Shown piece after piece: positions 25,727 to 35,176 of a DNA stretch of 64,000 nucleotides. Below the pieces are notes generated by a model. The model had not been told where the DNA came from. It saw only the letters and a list, made by a program, of their open reading frames with translations, and did not search any database. Origin of the DNA: Brevundimonas sp. (GTDB taxonomy: Bacteria > Pseudomonadota > Alphaproteobacteria > Caulobacterales > Caulobacteraceae); NCBI RefSeq assembly GCF_003248455.1, contig NZ_QFNM01000014.1, forward strand, positions 1 to 64,000. The letters are read 5' to 3'. The position numbers and the translations under genes were made by a program. Position 1 is the first letter of the stretch, and the number at the start of each line of letters is the position of its first letter.

Positions 25727-26134
25727 TCAGCGCCGCGAGAAGACCGCCCGCGTCAGGCATGAGAAGACCAGCCGCCCCGCCTCGTCCAGCAGGTCGTGGG
25801 AGGCGATGACGATGCCCTTTTCGTCCCCGACCGGATCCTTGCCCATCACCGTCATCCGCCCGCGCAGCAGCTCGCCCGCCGGGGGATTGCGCATATAGCG
25901 CAGGCCGTCGACGGCCAGGACCTTGGTCTGGGCCCAGCCGCCGGACTTGTCGGCGGCCAGGCGGCTCCACAGAACGTAAACCATGGCGTCCGGCGCGCCG
26001 TAGGCTGCGTCCCAGCCGGGCGAGAACCGCTCGATGAAGACGTCCAGCGCCGCCTGATCCACCGCACAGGCCCCCAGGGGCACGACCTGACCCACCTCCA
26101 GGTCTTCGAAATGGACGTGCAGCGGGTCGCTCAT
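25727..26134 (-). CDS. MaoC-like hot-dog fold protein
   Basis: A 135-aa protein with the MaoC/hot-dog pattern: FEDLEVGQVVPLGACAVDQAALDVFIERFSPG (start of the dehydratase-like fold), then LRYMRNPPAGELLRGRMTVMGKDP and a final strand LVFSCLTRAVFSRR. The classic hydratase dyad D...H is not clear, so thioesterase or inactive homologue remains possible. It lies 34 bp after the oxidoreductase gene on the same strand; the two may be co-transcribed. Confidence 0.65.
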   Translation of the reverse strand: MSDPLHVHFEDLEVGQVVPLGACAVDQAALDVFIERFSPGWDAAYGAPDAMVYVLWSRLAADKSGGWAQTKVLAVDGLRYMRNPPAGELLRGRMTVMGKDPVGDEKGIVIASHDLLDEAGRLVFSCLTRAVFSRR

Positions 26135-26168
26135 GCGCGTGGCCTTGTCTAAGCGGGGTCGGGCGGGA

Positions 26169-27200
26169 TCAGGCGGGTTCCTCGGAAACCCGGACCAGCA
26201 ACTTGCCGTCGTGATCGCCGGTGAACAAGCGATTCAGCGAATCCACGGCGCCTTCCAGGCCGTCGTCGACGTGCACCTTCCACTTCACCCGGCCGTCGGC
26301 CAGCCACGGCCCCATCTCGGCGACCATCTCCCTGGCGCGCGCGGCGTAGTCCAGGACCAGGAAGCCCTGGACGTGCAGGCGATGGGTGATGATGCGCGCG
26401 AAGTTCGGCGAAGGCGGCGCCTTGGTGGCGTTGTAGGACGACACGAGACCGCACACGGCCATGCGGCCGTGCACCTTCAGGCGATTGAACACGGCGATCA
26501 TGATGTCGCCGCCGACGTTCTCGAAATTCAGATCGACGCCGTCTGGGGCCAGACGATCCAGCGCCTGGCCCACATCCTCGTTCTTGTAGTCGATGGCCGC
26601 ATCGAAGCCGAGCTCGTCGACCAGCCAGGCGCATTTCCGCGGCCCGCCAGCGATGCCGATGACGCGGCAGCCGCGCTGTTTGGCGATCTGGCCGGCGATG
26701 GAGCCGACCGCGCCCGCCGCCGCCGAGATGACGATCGTCTCGCCGGCCTGAGCCTTCAGCACGTCGGTCACGCCGAAATAGGCGGTCAGGCCGGTCATGC
26801 CGAGCACCGACATATTGGCCGTCAGCGGCAAGCCGGGCGCGCGATGGACGGGACGCAGGGCCGCCTCGGGCACGACGGCGTAATCGGCCCAGCCGCCGGA
26901 GATCGGCATGACCACGTCTCCAGCCTTGAACCGCTCGGCGCGGCTGTCCTCCACCACGCCCAGGGTCAGGCCGCGCATGACCTCGCCCAGGCCCACCGGC
27001 GGCAGATAGCCTTCCGAATCGTTCATCCAGGTGCGGTTGGTCGGGTCCAGCGAAAGATAGACGGTGCGCACCAGCACCTCGCCCTCGGCCAGGTTGGGCA
27101 CGGGCGTCTCGATCAATTCAAGGTCCCCGGGCTGTAGCAGTCCCTTGGGACGCTGGCGCAGCACCCACTGACGATTTGTCCTGTGTTCCCGCGAAGCCAT
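26169..27200 (-). CDS. NADP-dependent oxidoreductase, zinc-independent MDR (CurA-like)
   Basis: A 343-aa medium-chain reductase that lacks the zinc ligands. The N-terminal catalytic domain contains YLSLDPTNRTWM and MRGLTLGVVEDS; the NADP site is VISAAAGAVGSIAGQIAKQRGCRVIGIAGG. This matches the leukotriene-B4-dehydrogenase/curcumin-reductase branch, which reduces double bonds next to carbonyls. ATG 27200 (MASREHRTNRQW) has CAGGAGA upstream; the longer open frame to 27314 lacks such a site. Physiological substrate unknown. Confidence 0.88.
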   Translation of the reverse strand: MASREHRTNRQWVLRQRPKGLLQPGDLELIETPVPNLAEGEVLVRTVYLSLDPTNRTWMNDSEGYLPPVGLGEVMRGLTLGVVEDSRAERFKAGDVVMPISGGWADYAVVPEAALRPVHRAPGLPLTANMSVLGMTGLTAYFGVTDVLKAQAGETIVISAAAGAVGSIAGQIAKQRGCRVIGIAGGPRKCAWLVDELGFDAAIDYKNEDVGQALDRLAPDGVDLNFENVGGDIMIAVFNRLKVHGRMAVCGLVSSYNATKAPPSPNFARIITHRLHVQGFLVLDYAARAREMVAEMGPWLADGRVKWKVHVDDGLEGAVDSLNRLFTGDHDGKLLVRVSEEPA

Positions 27201-27522
27201 CGACGTCTCTCCTGAAGGTTTTCTTTGACCACCATCTTGGCCCGGCTGCTGCCGTCGGTCGAGCGGCAGGCCAAGAAAAAGCGGCCCTTTCGGACCGCTT
27301 TGAAGTGGCGTCATCGAGAATGAGGCGCGGAGGCGGCAGACCGGCAGTGGCCAGTCTAAGTCGGGGGGCGTCGCCGCCTCCGCATGCCGATAACGACGCC
27401 GACCAACGGGGGTTCCCGCCGCGCATCTTTTCTTTCGCCCGGCGCCGCCCAGATAAGGAAGCCCCGTCGCTTCGAGCGAACGGGGCCTCCGACATTATAG
27501 GATTCAAGAAGGATCCAGGGGC
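27201..27522. terminator. Gene-free spacer with two minus-strand terminators after phyR
   Basis: This 322-bp gap holds no convincing gene. A hairpin at 27461-27486 (GCCCCGT...ACGGGGC with an inner CGCT/AGCG stem) lies 37 bases after phyR and is followed on the minus strand by TTCCTTATCT. A second hairpin, 27278-27287 with 27292-27301 (one mismatch), is followed on the minus strand by TTTTTC. Both would stop phyR transcripts before the reductase gene. Confidence 0.55.
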
Positions 27523-28317
27523 TTAAGCGGCCTGTTTCTGTCGCGATGGATGGAAGAACAGGGCTTGGCTGATCGCCGCCTTCACCGTCTCGGGCTGGAA
27601 CGGCTTGGTGATCAGGAAGGTCGGTTCGGGCCGCTCGCCGGTCAGCAGGCGTTCCGGGAAGGCGGTGATGAAGATCACCGGCACGTCCATCGTCTTCAGA
27701 ATGTCCTTGACCGCGTCGATGCCGGAAGAGCCGTCGGCCAACTGGATGTCGGCCAGGACCAGGCCCGGCTTGTGGCGAGCGACGGCCTCGATGGCCTCGT
27801 CATGGGTGGTGGCGGTGCCGGTGACGCGGTGGCCCAACTCCTGCACCAGGCTCTGGATATCGGCCGAAATGATGGCCTCGTCCTCGATCACCAGAACGTC
27901 GGTAGCCAGTTCGGCGTCGATGTCGGCCTGGGCGTCGGCGATCAGCCGTTCGACGTCGCGGGGATCGGCCGAAAGAATTTGGGCGGCTTCGGACGGGGTG
28001 AACCCTTCCAGGGCCGTCAGCAGGAAGGCCTGACGCGAACGAGGCGCGATGCGCAGCAGACGCTGGGAGGCGTCGGCGCCCGTCGTCTCCAGGCCGCCGC
28101 TTTCAAGCTGGGCGCCGGTCGAGGACCAGATGGCGTGAAACACGTGATACAAGGCCACGCGCGGCGTCATGTCCGGCGACAGCTGTTGCTCGCCCGCCGC
28201 CAGAGCTTCGAGCGCGACGCGCACATAGTTGTCGCCCGTGGATTGGTCGCCGGTCAGGGCGCGGGCGTAGCGACGCACATAAGGCAGGTGCGGCGCGAGT
28301 CTAGCCAAAAGGCTCAT
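27523..28317 (-). CDS. phyR: General stress response anti-anti-sigma regulator PhyR
   Basis: A 264-aa protein with the unique PhyR build: an ECF-sigma-like N-terminal half (residues 1-130, LLARLAPHLPYVRRYARALTG and APRSRQAFLLTALEGFTPSEAAQIL) and a C-terminal receiver (138-258). The acceptor aspartate is D190 in LVLADIQLADG, with IEDEAII acidic pocket and K238 in ITKPF. When phosphorylated, the sigma-like half sequesters NepR and frees EcfG. Divergent from nepR-ecfG, with its own EcfG-type promoter. Confidence 0.96.
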   Translation of the reverse strand: MSLLARLAPHLPYVRRYARALTGDQSTGDNYVRVALEALAAGEQQLSPDMTPRVALYHVFHAIWSSTGAQLESGGLETTGADASQRLLRIAPRSRQAFLLTALEGFTPSEAAQILSADPRDVERLIADAQADIDAELATDVLVIEDEAIISADIQSLVQELGHRVTGTATTHDEAIEAVARHKPGLVLADIQLADGSSGIDAVKDILKTMDVPVIFITAFPERLLTGERPEPTFLITKPFQPETVKAAISQALFFHPSRQKQAA

Positions 28318-28377
28318 TCAGAAAGTCCCCGACAAATCTCCGCCTTCCCGGCAAGGGAAAGCGCTACAGCGGGCATA

Positions 28378-28402
28378 AACGTATCATATCCGTCGCGGTT
28401 CC
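28378..28402 (-). promoter_or_regulatory. EcfG-type promoter for phyR
   Basis: On the minus strand the sequence reads GGAAC-N16-CGTT (seen on + as AACG 28378-28381 and GTTCC 28398-28402), an exact match to the EcfG/SigT consensus with standard spacing. It lies 61 bases upstream of the phyR start. Confidence 0.85.
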
Positions 28403-28443
28403 CAGCCTTCCACCAAGCTTGAGCTTAAAATATCGGCGTCGTA

Positions 28444-28468
28444 GGAACCGGCGCGCGGGGACGACGTT
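28444..28468 (+). promoter_or_regulatory. EcfG-type promoter for nepR-ecfG
   Basis: GGAAC at 28444-28448, 16 bases, CGTT at 28465-28468: an exact EcfG consensus about 45 bases before nepR. It implies positive autoregulation of ecfG and forms a divergent pair with the phyR promoter 42 bases away. Confidence 0.85.
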
Positions 28469-28512
28469 AGGCTGGCATCTCGCGAAGACGTTGGGTGGGC
28501 CTTGTTCTGTCT

Positions 28513-28719
28513 ATGATTGATTCTACCGACTCCTCGGGCGCCAGGGGCGCGGACCGCAAAGGGGAGGCGGACCTCGAAGAAGCGCGCCTTCGCCAACAGG
28601 CCATCGGCGTCAAGCTGCGGCATATGTTCGACGAAGTCGTCAACGAACCGGTGCCGGACGAGTTCCTGGAAATCCTGAAGCGCGCCGACGCCAAGGCGGC
28701 GTTGGACGGTCCCGCATGA
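28513..28719 (+). CDS. nepR: Anti-sigma factor NepR
   Basis: A 68-aa NepR protein that holds EcfG inactive until phosphorylated PhyR binds it. The two helices with conserved core are visible: QQAIGVKLRHMFDEVVNEPVPDEFLEILKRADA. ATG 28513 is used; a GTG six codons upstream (28495) is possible and neither has a strong ribosome site. Its last four bases (ATGA) overlap ecfG, so inhibitor and sigma factor are made together. Confidence 0.92.
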   Translation: MIDSTDSSGARGADRKGEADLEEARLRQQAIGVKLRHMFDEVVNEPVPDEFLEILKRADAKAALDGPA

Positions 28720-29327
28720 GCACCTCACGCCTGGGAGCCGCCCCCAAGCCTGCGTCTGCCGACGACGAGGGCTTCAAGCGCGAGCTGGTCTTGCTGATCC
28801 CGCATCTGCGCGCCTTCGCCCGCACCCTGACCGGCGATCCCACCGCCGCCGACGATTTGGCGCAGGACGCCATGATGAAGGCCTGGGACGCGCGCGCCAG
28901 CTATCAGATGGGCACCAACATGAAGGCCTGGACCTTCATGATCCTTCGCAACCAGTTCTATTCCGAGAAGCGCCGATCGTGGCGTCAGTCGCAGCTGGAC
29001 CAGGAAGCCGCCGAACGCACCCTGGTCGCCGTGGACGACCCGGAAGCGCCCGTCGCCCTGGACGAGTTGCGCCAGGCGCTGAAGACCTTGCCGGAGGAAC
29101 AGCGCGAAGCCCTGATCCTGGTCGGCGCCGGCGGCTTCGCCTACGAAGAGGCGGCCGAAATCTGCGGGTGCGCGGTCGGCACGGTCAAGAGCCGCGTCAG
29201 CCGCGCGCGCCGCGCGCTTCAGGCCACGCTGGAGAAGGGTGGATACAGCCGCGACGGCCAGGCAGCCGGAGAGGCGATGCGGACGATCTTGGGCGAGGCC
29301 GACAGGCTGGCCGGCGCACGGGGCTGA
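28716..29327 (+). CDS. ecfG: General stress ECF sigma factor EcfG (SigT)
   Basis: A 203-aa ECF sigma factor of the EcfG group (ECF15). Region 2 covers residues 20-90 (LIPHLRAFARTLTGDPTAADDLAQDAMMKAWDARASYQMGTNMKAWTFMILRNQFYSEKRRS) and region 4 about 115-170 (ALKTLPEEQREALILVGAGGFAYEEAAEICGCAVGTVKSRVSRARRAL). It directs RNA polymerase to GGAAC-N16-CGTT promoters, three of which are in this locus. Overlaps nepR by four bases. Confidence 0.95.
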   Translation: MSTSRLGAAPKPASADDEGFKRELVLLIPHLRAFARTLTGDPTAADDLAQDAMMKAWDARASYQMGTNMKAWTFMILRNQFYSEKRRSWRQSQLDQEAAERTLVAVDDPEAPVALDELRQALKTLPEEQREALILVGAGGFAYEEAAEICGCAVGTVKSRVSRARRALQATLEKGGYSRDGQAAGEAMRTILGEADRLAGARG

Positions 29328-29333
29328 TCGGCG

Positions 29334-31130
29334 GTGAATGCGCCGTCCCACGCCGCAGGGCCGCGCCCGGGTCGCGCGTGGACGAAGGACCGATTCCAAG
29401 GCATTCGTTTTCGACTGGGCGCGGCCATGGCCATGGCCCTGCTGCCGATCTTCGTCCTCAGCCTGATCCAGACCCAGGCCGATTTCCGCCGCCAAGCCGA
29501 GGATCGGCAGGTCGACCTGCAACTCGCGGCGGAACGCAGCGCCTCGGACGCCAAGGCCCAGCTGGACAGCGCCCAGGTGCTGCTGCGCGCCCTAAGTCCC
29601 GACGCCGCCGGTCCCTATTGCGCCGCGCGGCTGACCGCCCTGGTCGGCCAGCTGGAGGGCTATGAGGGCCTCTATCGCATCAGCCCGACGGGCGAGGCCG
29701 TCTGCGCCTCGGGCCGGCCCGACGGCCTGCGTTCGGGCGTGGCCCCGGCTGCGCGCGCCCAATGGTTCCAGCGTCTGCGCGATGGCGAGGAAATGGTCGT
29801 CATGCGGGCGCCCGACGACGCCGGCTATCGCGCCGCCCTGATCGTCGCGACGCGGGCCGAGCGGCCGATGGGCCGGTTCGACGGCGCCATGGCCGCGGTC
29901 ATTCCGCTGTCGGCGCTGCAAACCGATCTGGACGATCCGGCCCTGCCCTCCGGCTCCCAGGCCGCCCTGACCGACGGGGCGGGACGCATCCTGACCGCCA
30001 GCGATCCCGGCGCCTTCATTCTGGCGGGCGACGACGACATCGCCGATTGGGTGGAACGGGCGCGAAACCAGGGCTCGGCCGTGTTCGACGCGCGCGACGC
30101 CGCCGGCGCCCGGCGCGACTACGCCGGGGCGGCCCTGGCCGGCGGCGACCTCTACGCCCTGCTGTCCGCGCCGTCGCAAGGCCTGTTGTCCTGGGCGCGG
30201 TTGAATCCGATCGGGACGCTGCTGCTGCCGCTGGGGGCGTGGCTGACGGCCTTCGCGGCGGTGATGCTTCTGTCCGAGCGCATCTTTATCCGCTGGCTGG
30301 ACTATCTGGAGCGGGTGGCGGCCATCTATGCGCGGGGCCGGTTTTCGGTGCGCCCGCTGCAAGCCATGAACGCGCCCGCCGAGATCCGCACCATGGCCAA
30401 GACCCTGGACGAGATGGCCGAGGCCATCACCGTGCGCGACCGCGAACTGACCGACGCCCTGGCCGAAAAGGACGCGCTGATGCGCGAGATCCACCACCGG
30501 GTGAAGAACAATCTGCAGATCATCTCGTCCCTGCTGTCGATGCAGCAGCGGGCCCTGACCGACGCGCCGGCCAAGGCGGCCCTGGGCGACACGCGCCAGC
30601 GGATTTCGGCCCTGGCCCTGATCTACCGCACCCTCTACCAGAGCGCCGACATCCGCCACGCGGACGCGCGCGAGTTCCTGAACGAACTGGTCGGCCAGCT
30701 GGTGGCCAGCGAGGCAGGCCGCGGGCCCGTGGTGGTCAGTTCGGTGGACGCCGATTCCCTGCACGTCGATCCCGACAAGCTGGCGCCCTTGGCCCTGTGG
30801 CTGGTCGAGGCGGTGACGAACGCCCAGAAGCACGCTTTCGCCCTGCGCGGCGGCGTGCTGAAGGTGCGTTTCCGCGTCCAGGGCGACACCTCGGTTCTCG
30901 AAGTCGAGGACGACGGGCCAGGCGCCCCCGCCGGCGCCGAGGTCGGGGTGGGCCGCACCCTGATGAGCGCCTTCGCCAAACAGCTTCGCGGCGAGACCGA
31001 GTTCTTACCCGCGCCGAACGGCGGCACCATCGCCCGCATGACCTTCGCCACGCCCGAGGCGCTCATCCCCGTCGACCCGGCCGACACGTCGTCCGCAGCC
31101 AAAGGAACCGGAGCCGTGGCGTCGCGTTGA
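29334..31130 (+). CDS. HWE/HisKA_2 sensor histidine kinase (PhyK-type)
   Basis: A 598-aa membrane kinase. A transmembrane segment at about 27-47 and another near 290-315 bracket a periplasmic sensing region of 240 residues with a dCache-like layout; a HAMP-like linker and the HisKA_2 box follow (EIHHRVKNNLQIISSLLSMQQRA, phospho-acceptor about H388), then HATPase (LVEAVTNAQKHAF and DDGPGAP). Start is GTG just after the ecfG stop. Position next to nepR-ecfG makes it the likely input kinase for PhyR, but PhyR kinases vary among Caulobacterales. Its last bases carry an embedded EcfG-type promoter. Confidence 0.88.
   Translation: MNAPSHAAGPRPGRAWTKDRFQGIRFRLGAAMAMALLPIFVLSLIQTQADFRRQAEDRQVDLQLAAERSASDAKAQLDSAQVLLRALSPDAAGPYCAARLTALVGQLEGYEGLYRISPTGEAVCASGRPDGLRSGVAPAARAQWFQRLRDGEEMVVMRAPDDAGYRAALIVATRAERPMGRFDGAMAAVIPLSALQTDLDDPALPSGSQAALTDGAGRILTASDPGAFILAGDDDIADWVERARNQGSAVFDARDAAGARRDYAGAALAGGDLYALLSAPSQGLLSWARLNPIGTLLLPLGAWLTAFAAVMLLSERIFIRWLDYLERVAAIYARGRFSVRPLQAMNAPAEIRTMAKTLDEMAEAITVRDRELTDALAEKDALMREIHHRVKNNLQIISSLLSMQQRALTDAPAKAALGDTRQRISALALIYRTLYQSADIRHADAREFLNELVGQLVASEAGRGPVVVSSVDADSLHVDPDKLAPLALWLVEAVTNAQKHAFALRGGVLKVRFRVQGDTSVLEVEDDGPGAPAGAEVGVGRTLMSAFAKQLRGETEFLPAPNGGTIARMTFATPEALIPVDPADTSSAAKGTGAVASR
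31104..31128 (+). promoter_or_regulatory. EcfG-type promoter inside the 3' end of the kinase gene
   Basis: GGAAC at 31104-31108 and CGTT at 31125-31128 with exactly 16 bases between, overlapping the last codons of the kinase and lying about 50 bases before the 45-aa lipoprotein gene. Exact consensus and position suggest stress control of that small gene. Confidence 0.8.
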
Positions 31131-31178
31131 TCCGGCAGGACCGAGGCGTTCACCTCGGCTAACCCTCGGAGTTTCCTG

Positions 31179-31316
31179 ATGCGCAAGATTTTCGTTCTGG
31201 TCGCCGCCGCCGCCGCCCTGACCACCGCCGCCTGCAACACCGTCGAAGGCGTGGGTCGCGACACCCAGGCCGCCGGCCAAGCCGTGACCGGCGCCGCCCA
31301 AGACGTCAAGAACTGA
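31179..31316 (+). CDS. Entericidin-like small lipoprotein
   Basis: A 45-codon gene. The peptide MRKIFVLVAAAAALTTAAC is a lipoprotein signal with lipobox TAAC; the mature part (CNTVEGVGRDTQAAGQAV) carries the NTVEGVGRD and QAAGQAV motifs of EcnA/EcnB entericidins. Such peptides are membrane-associated and linked to stress or stationary phase; a toxin-antitoxin role is described only in enterobacteria. An EcfG promoter lies upstream and a terminator 35 bases downstream, so it is a single-gene unit attached to the general stress locus. Confidence 0.85.
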   Translation: MRKIFVLVAAAAALTTAACNTVEGVGRDTQAAGQAVTGAAQDVKN

Positions 31317-31350
31317 TTTCGAAGCAGCCTCGGCTGCATCGACAGACTTG

Positions 31351-31383
31351 CAAGGCCCCGCTTCGTCGGGGCCTTGTTCGTTT
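31351..31383 (+). terminator. Terminator after the entericidin-like gene
   Basis: A perfect 10-bp stem (31351-31360 with 31367-31376) with loop CTTCGT, followed by TTCGTTT. It separates the stress locus from the next gene. Confidence 0.75.
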
Positions 31384-31406
31384 ACGGATCGCCACAGGAG
31401 TTCGCC

Positions 31407-32861
31407 GTGAACCAGATCGCCCGCAACGCCGGCCTCGCGCTGCTTCGTCAGCACGCCCTGATCGCTGGCGAACCCATTCCCGCGAACGGCGCCGGGATCG
31501 CCGTGGACGATCCGGCGACCGGCGAGATCATCGGCCATGTGCCGGACCTGGGCGCGGCCGAGACCGAACGGGCCGTCGCGGCGGCCGCCGAGGGTTTCGC
31601 ATCGTGGTCCCGCAGCGATCCCCACAAACGCGCGGCCTTCCTGCGCGCCTGGGCCACGCTGATCGACGATCACACAGAGGGTCTGGGCGCCCTGATGGCG
31701 CTGGAGAACGGCAAGCCGTTCGAGGAGGCCAAGGGCGAGGTCGCCTACGCCAACGGCTTCTTGAAATGGTTCGCCGGCCAGGCCGAGCGGCTAATCGGCG
31801 AAACCCAGGACAGCCCGCTGGGCCATCTGATCCTGACCTATCGCGAGGCGGTCGGACCGTGCGCCCTGATCACGCCCTGGAACTTCCCGGCCGCCATGCT
31901 GACGCGAAAGCTGGGACCGGCCTTCGCGGCGGGATGCACCGCCGTGGTCAAGCCCGCCAGCCAGACCCCCTTCACCGCCATCGCCTTGGCCGAACTGGCC
32001 TATGAGGCCGGACTGCCGAAAGAGGCCCTGTCGATCGTCACCGGCGATGCGGCGACCATCGGCAAGGTGCTGACCGACAGCCCCGACATCCGAAAACTGT
32101 CCTTCACGGGCTCGACCGGCGTGGGGCGAAAGCTGGCCGAGCAGTGCGCCGCGACGTTGAAGCGCGTGTCGATGGAGCTGGGCGGGGCGGCGCCGCTGAT
32201 CGTCTTCGCCGACGCCGATCTGGACCTGGCGGTGGCCGAGACCATCAAGGGCAAGTTCAGAAACTCGGGCCAGACCTGCGTCTGTCCCAACCGCGTCTAT
32301 GTCGAGCGATCGGTCGCGGACGCCTACGCCGAGAAGCTGGCCGGCGAAGTGGCCGGTATCAGCGTCGGGAACGCCTTCGAGGAAGGGGTGAGGGTCGGGC
32401 CGCTGATCGAGGACAAGGCCGTCGACAAGGTCGAGAAACACGTCGCGGCGATCAAGGCCGACGGGGGTCGCGTCCTGACTGGCGGCTCGCGCCATGAACT
32501 GGGCGGCCGCTTCTTCCAGCCGACCCTGACCCTTGGCGGAAACGACGCCCTGTTTCGCGACGAAGAGACGTTCGGCCCGATGATCCCGGTCTTCGCTTTC
32601 GACACCGAGGAAGAGGCGTTGGAGAAGGCCAACGCCAGCGACTATGGCCTGGCCTCCTATCTGTTCACCCGCGACCTTGACCGGGCCATGCGCTTCAGTC
32701 GCCGGATCGAAGCGGGGATGTGCGGGGTCAACACCGGCCTGATCTCCACCGCCGTCGCCCCGTTCGGGGGGGTCAAGCAGTCGGGTTACGGCCGCGAAGG
32801 CTCGATTCACGGCATCGACGAATATGTGGACATCAAGACGGTGACGCTGGCGCTGAAATAG
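31407..32861 (+). CDS. gabD: NAD(P)-dependent succinate-semialdehyde dehydrogenase
   Basis: A 484-aa aldehyde dehydrogenase. The NAD-binding part has CALITPWNFPAAMLTRK and FTGSTGVGRKLAEQ; the general base glutamate is in MELGGAAP and the nucleophile cysteine in NSGQTCVCPNRVYVE, a GabD-specific context. SGYGREGSIHGIDEYVDIK is typical near the C-terminus. GTG 31407 follows CAGGAG by six bases; the longer open frame enters the preceding terminator. Converts succinate semialdehyde to succinate (GABA or putrescine breakdown), which would connect with the polyamine genes, though this is inference. Confidence 0.9.
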   Translation: MNQIARNAGLALLRQHALIAGEPIPANGAGIAVDDPATGEIIGHVPDLGAAETERAVAAAAEGFASWSRSDPHKRAAFLRAWATLIDDHTEGLGALMALENGKPFEEAKGEVAYANGFLKWFAGQAERLIGETQDSPLGHLILTYREAVGPCALITPWNFPAAMLTRKLGPAFAAGCTAVVKPASQTPFTAIALAELAYEAGLPKEALSIVTGDAATIGKVLTDSPDIRKLSFTGSTGVGRKLAEQCAATLKRVSMELGGAAPLIVFADADLDLAVAETIKGKFRNSGQTCVCPNRVYVERSVADAYAEKLAGEVAGISVGNAFEEGVRVGPLIEDKAVDKVEKHVAAIKADGGRVLTGGSRHELGGRFFQPTLTLGGNDALFRDEETFGPMIPVFAFDTEEEALEKANASDYGLASYLFTRDLDRAMRFSRRIEAGMCGVNTGLISTAVAPFGGVKQSGYGREGSIHGIDEYVDIKTVTLALK

Positions 32862-32883
32862 CGCCGGGCGGCCGGGCCTGTAA

Positions 32884-33960
<1,077 letters not shown>

Positions 33961-35076
33961 TCAGGTGTCGGCGGTCGGCTCCGGCCCGGCCCTGTGCCGG
34001 GTCGCGGCCTTCTCCTCGGCATAGGGCTGGCCGTCGCCGGACAGCAGCACGGCCATCCAGCGCGATCCCCTGAACTCGGCCAGGATGGCCATGGCCATCA
34101 CCGCAAGCGGCGTGGACAGGAACATGCCTGCGACGCCCCACATCTTGCCGCAGAAGGCAAGGGCCAGCAGCACCACCACCGGGTCGATATTCTGGTTGTC
34201 GCCCTGCATGCGCGGCTGGATGAAGTTGCCGACCACGAACAGGATGAGCTGAAGCCCGACCAGCAGGATGGCGGCCGGCCAGTAGCTTTCGAACTGAACC
34301 AGGGCGAACAGCGGCGGCGCCAGGCCCGCGACCGCCCCGCCCAGCACCGGAATGAAGCCGACGACGAAGATGACGAAGGTCCAGAACTCCGCGTTCTGCA
34401 GCCCTACCGCCCGCATCAGGCCCCAGGCCACGACGCAGATCATCGCGCCCGTCACCGACTGGACCCAGATATAGCCCTCGACGCCGCCGCGCACGCGCTC
34501 GAACACCGCCACCGCCTCGTCGCGCTGGGCCTTCTGCGGGAACATGGTGACGATCTTCTTTCGAAAACCAGCCTGGGAAGCCAGGAGGAATCCGAGATAG
34601 ACCAGGACGAAGAAGGCGCCCGAGGCGATGCCTTGGACTTGGAAGGCCAGGGTCGTCAGCCAGCCGCGCACGTCCACCCCGTTGACCAGATCCTGGGCCG
34701 TGGGGGGATTGTCCAGCCGGAACAGGGCGTAGCCGTCGCGGATGATCTGGTCGATCCGCGGCCCCAGGTTCTGCGACACGCCCGAGGCCTCGCCGAAGAA
34801 GCCGGCCGCCCCGTTCACGATGATGGCGATGGAGGCGAAGAAGGCCAGCACCACCAGCGTCAGGGCCGCGATTCCGGCCCAGCGGTGGCCCAGCGGCGTT
34901 CGCGCCTCCACCGATCGCTTCACCCCGTCGATCATGATCAGCAGGAATATGGCCATGGCCAGGGGCGTCAGTATGTCCCTCAGCCAATACAGGGCCGCCC
35001 CCGCCGCCACGGTGGCGATCAGGGCCACGGCGTTTCGGGACACGCTCGAGGACGGGACGGCGACAGGGGTTTTCAT
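33961..35076 (-). CDS. AI-2E family transporter (PerM-like)
   Basis: A 371-aa inner-membrane protein. Hydrophobic segments occur near 15-30, 35-52, 68-88, 150-170 and in a cluster from 210 to 330, the AI-2E (TqsA/PerM) pattern; conserved stretches are LTPLAMAIFLLIMIDGVKRSVE, FVIFVVGFIPVLGGAVAGLAPPLFALVQF and VGNFIQPRMQGDNQNIDPVVVLLALAFCGKMWGVAGMFLSTPLAV. Members export various compounds and AI-2 transport is shown only for some. Stop abuts obgE; divergent from the HerA-like gene. Confidence 0.88.
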   Translation of the reverse strand: MKTPVAVPSSSVSRNAVALIATVAAGAALYWLRDILTPLAMAIFLLIMIDGVKRSVEARTPLGHRWAGIAALTLVVLAFFASIAIIVNGAAGFFGEASGVSQNLGPRIDQIIRDGYALFRLDNPPTAQDLVNGVDVRGWLTTLAFQVQGIASGAFFVLVYLGFLLASQAGFRKKIVTMFPQKAQRDEAVAVFERVRGGVEGYIWVQSVTGAMICVVAWGLMRAVGLQNAEFWTFVIFVVGFIPVLGGAVAGLAPPLFALVQFESYWPAAILLVGLQLILFVVGNFIQPRMQGDNQNIDPVVVLLALAFCGKMWGVAGMFLSTPLAVMAMAILAEFRGSRWMAVLLSGDGQPYAEEKAATRHRAGPEPTADT

Positions 35077-35176
35077 CCCTGTGTTGTCAAGCCGTGCGGC
35101 GGCCGCGTCAATCGCTGTTCCGGCCGTGTTTCGAACGCGCTAAGGCTTAGGCTGACGACCCCAACCGGAGACCCTG

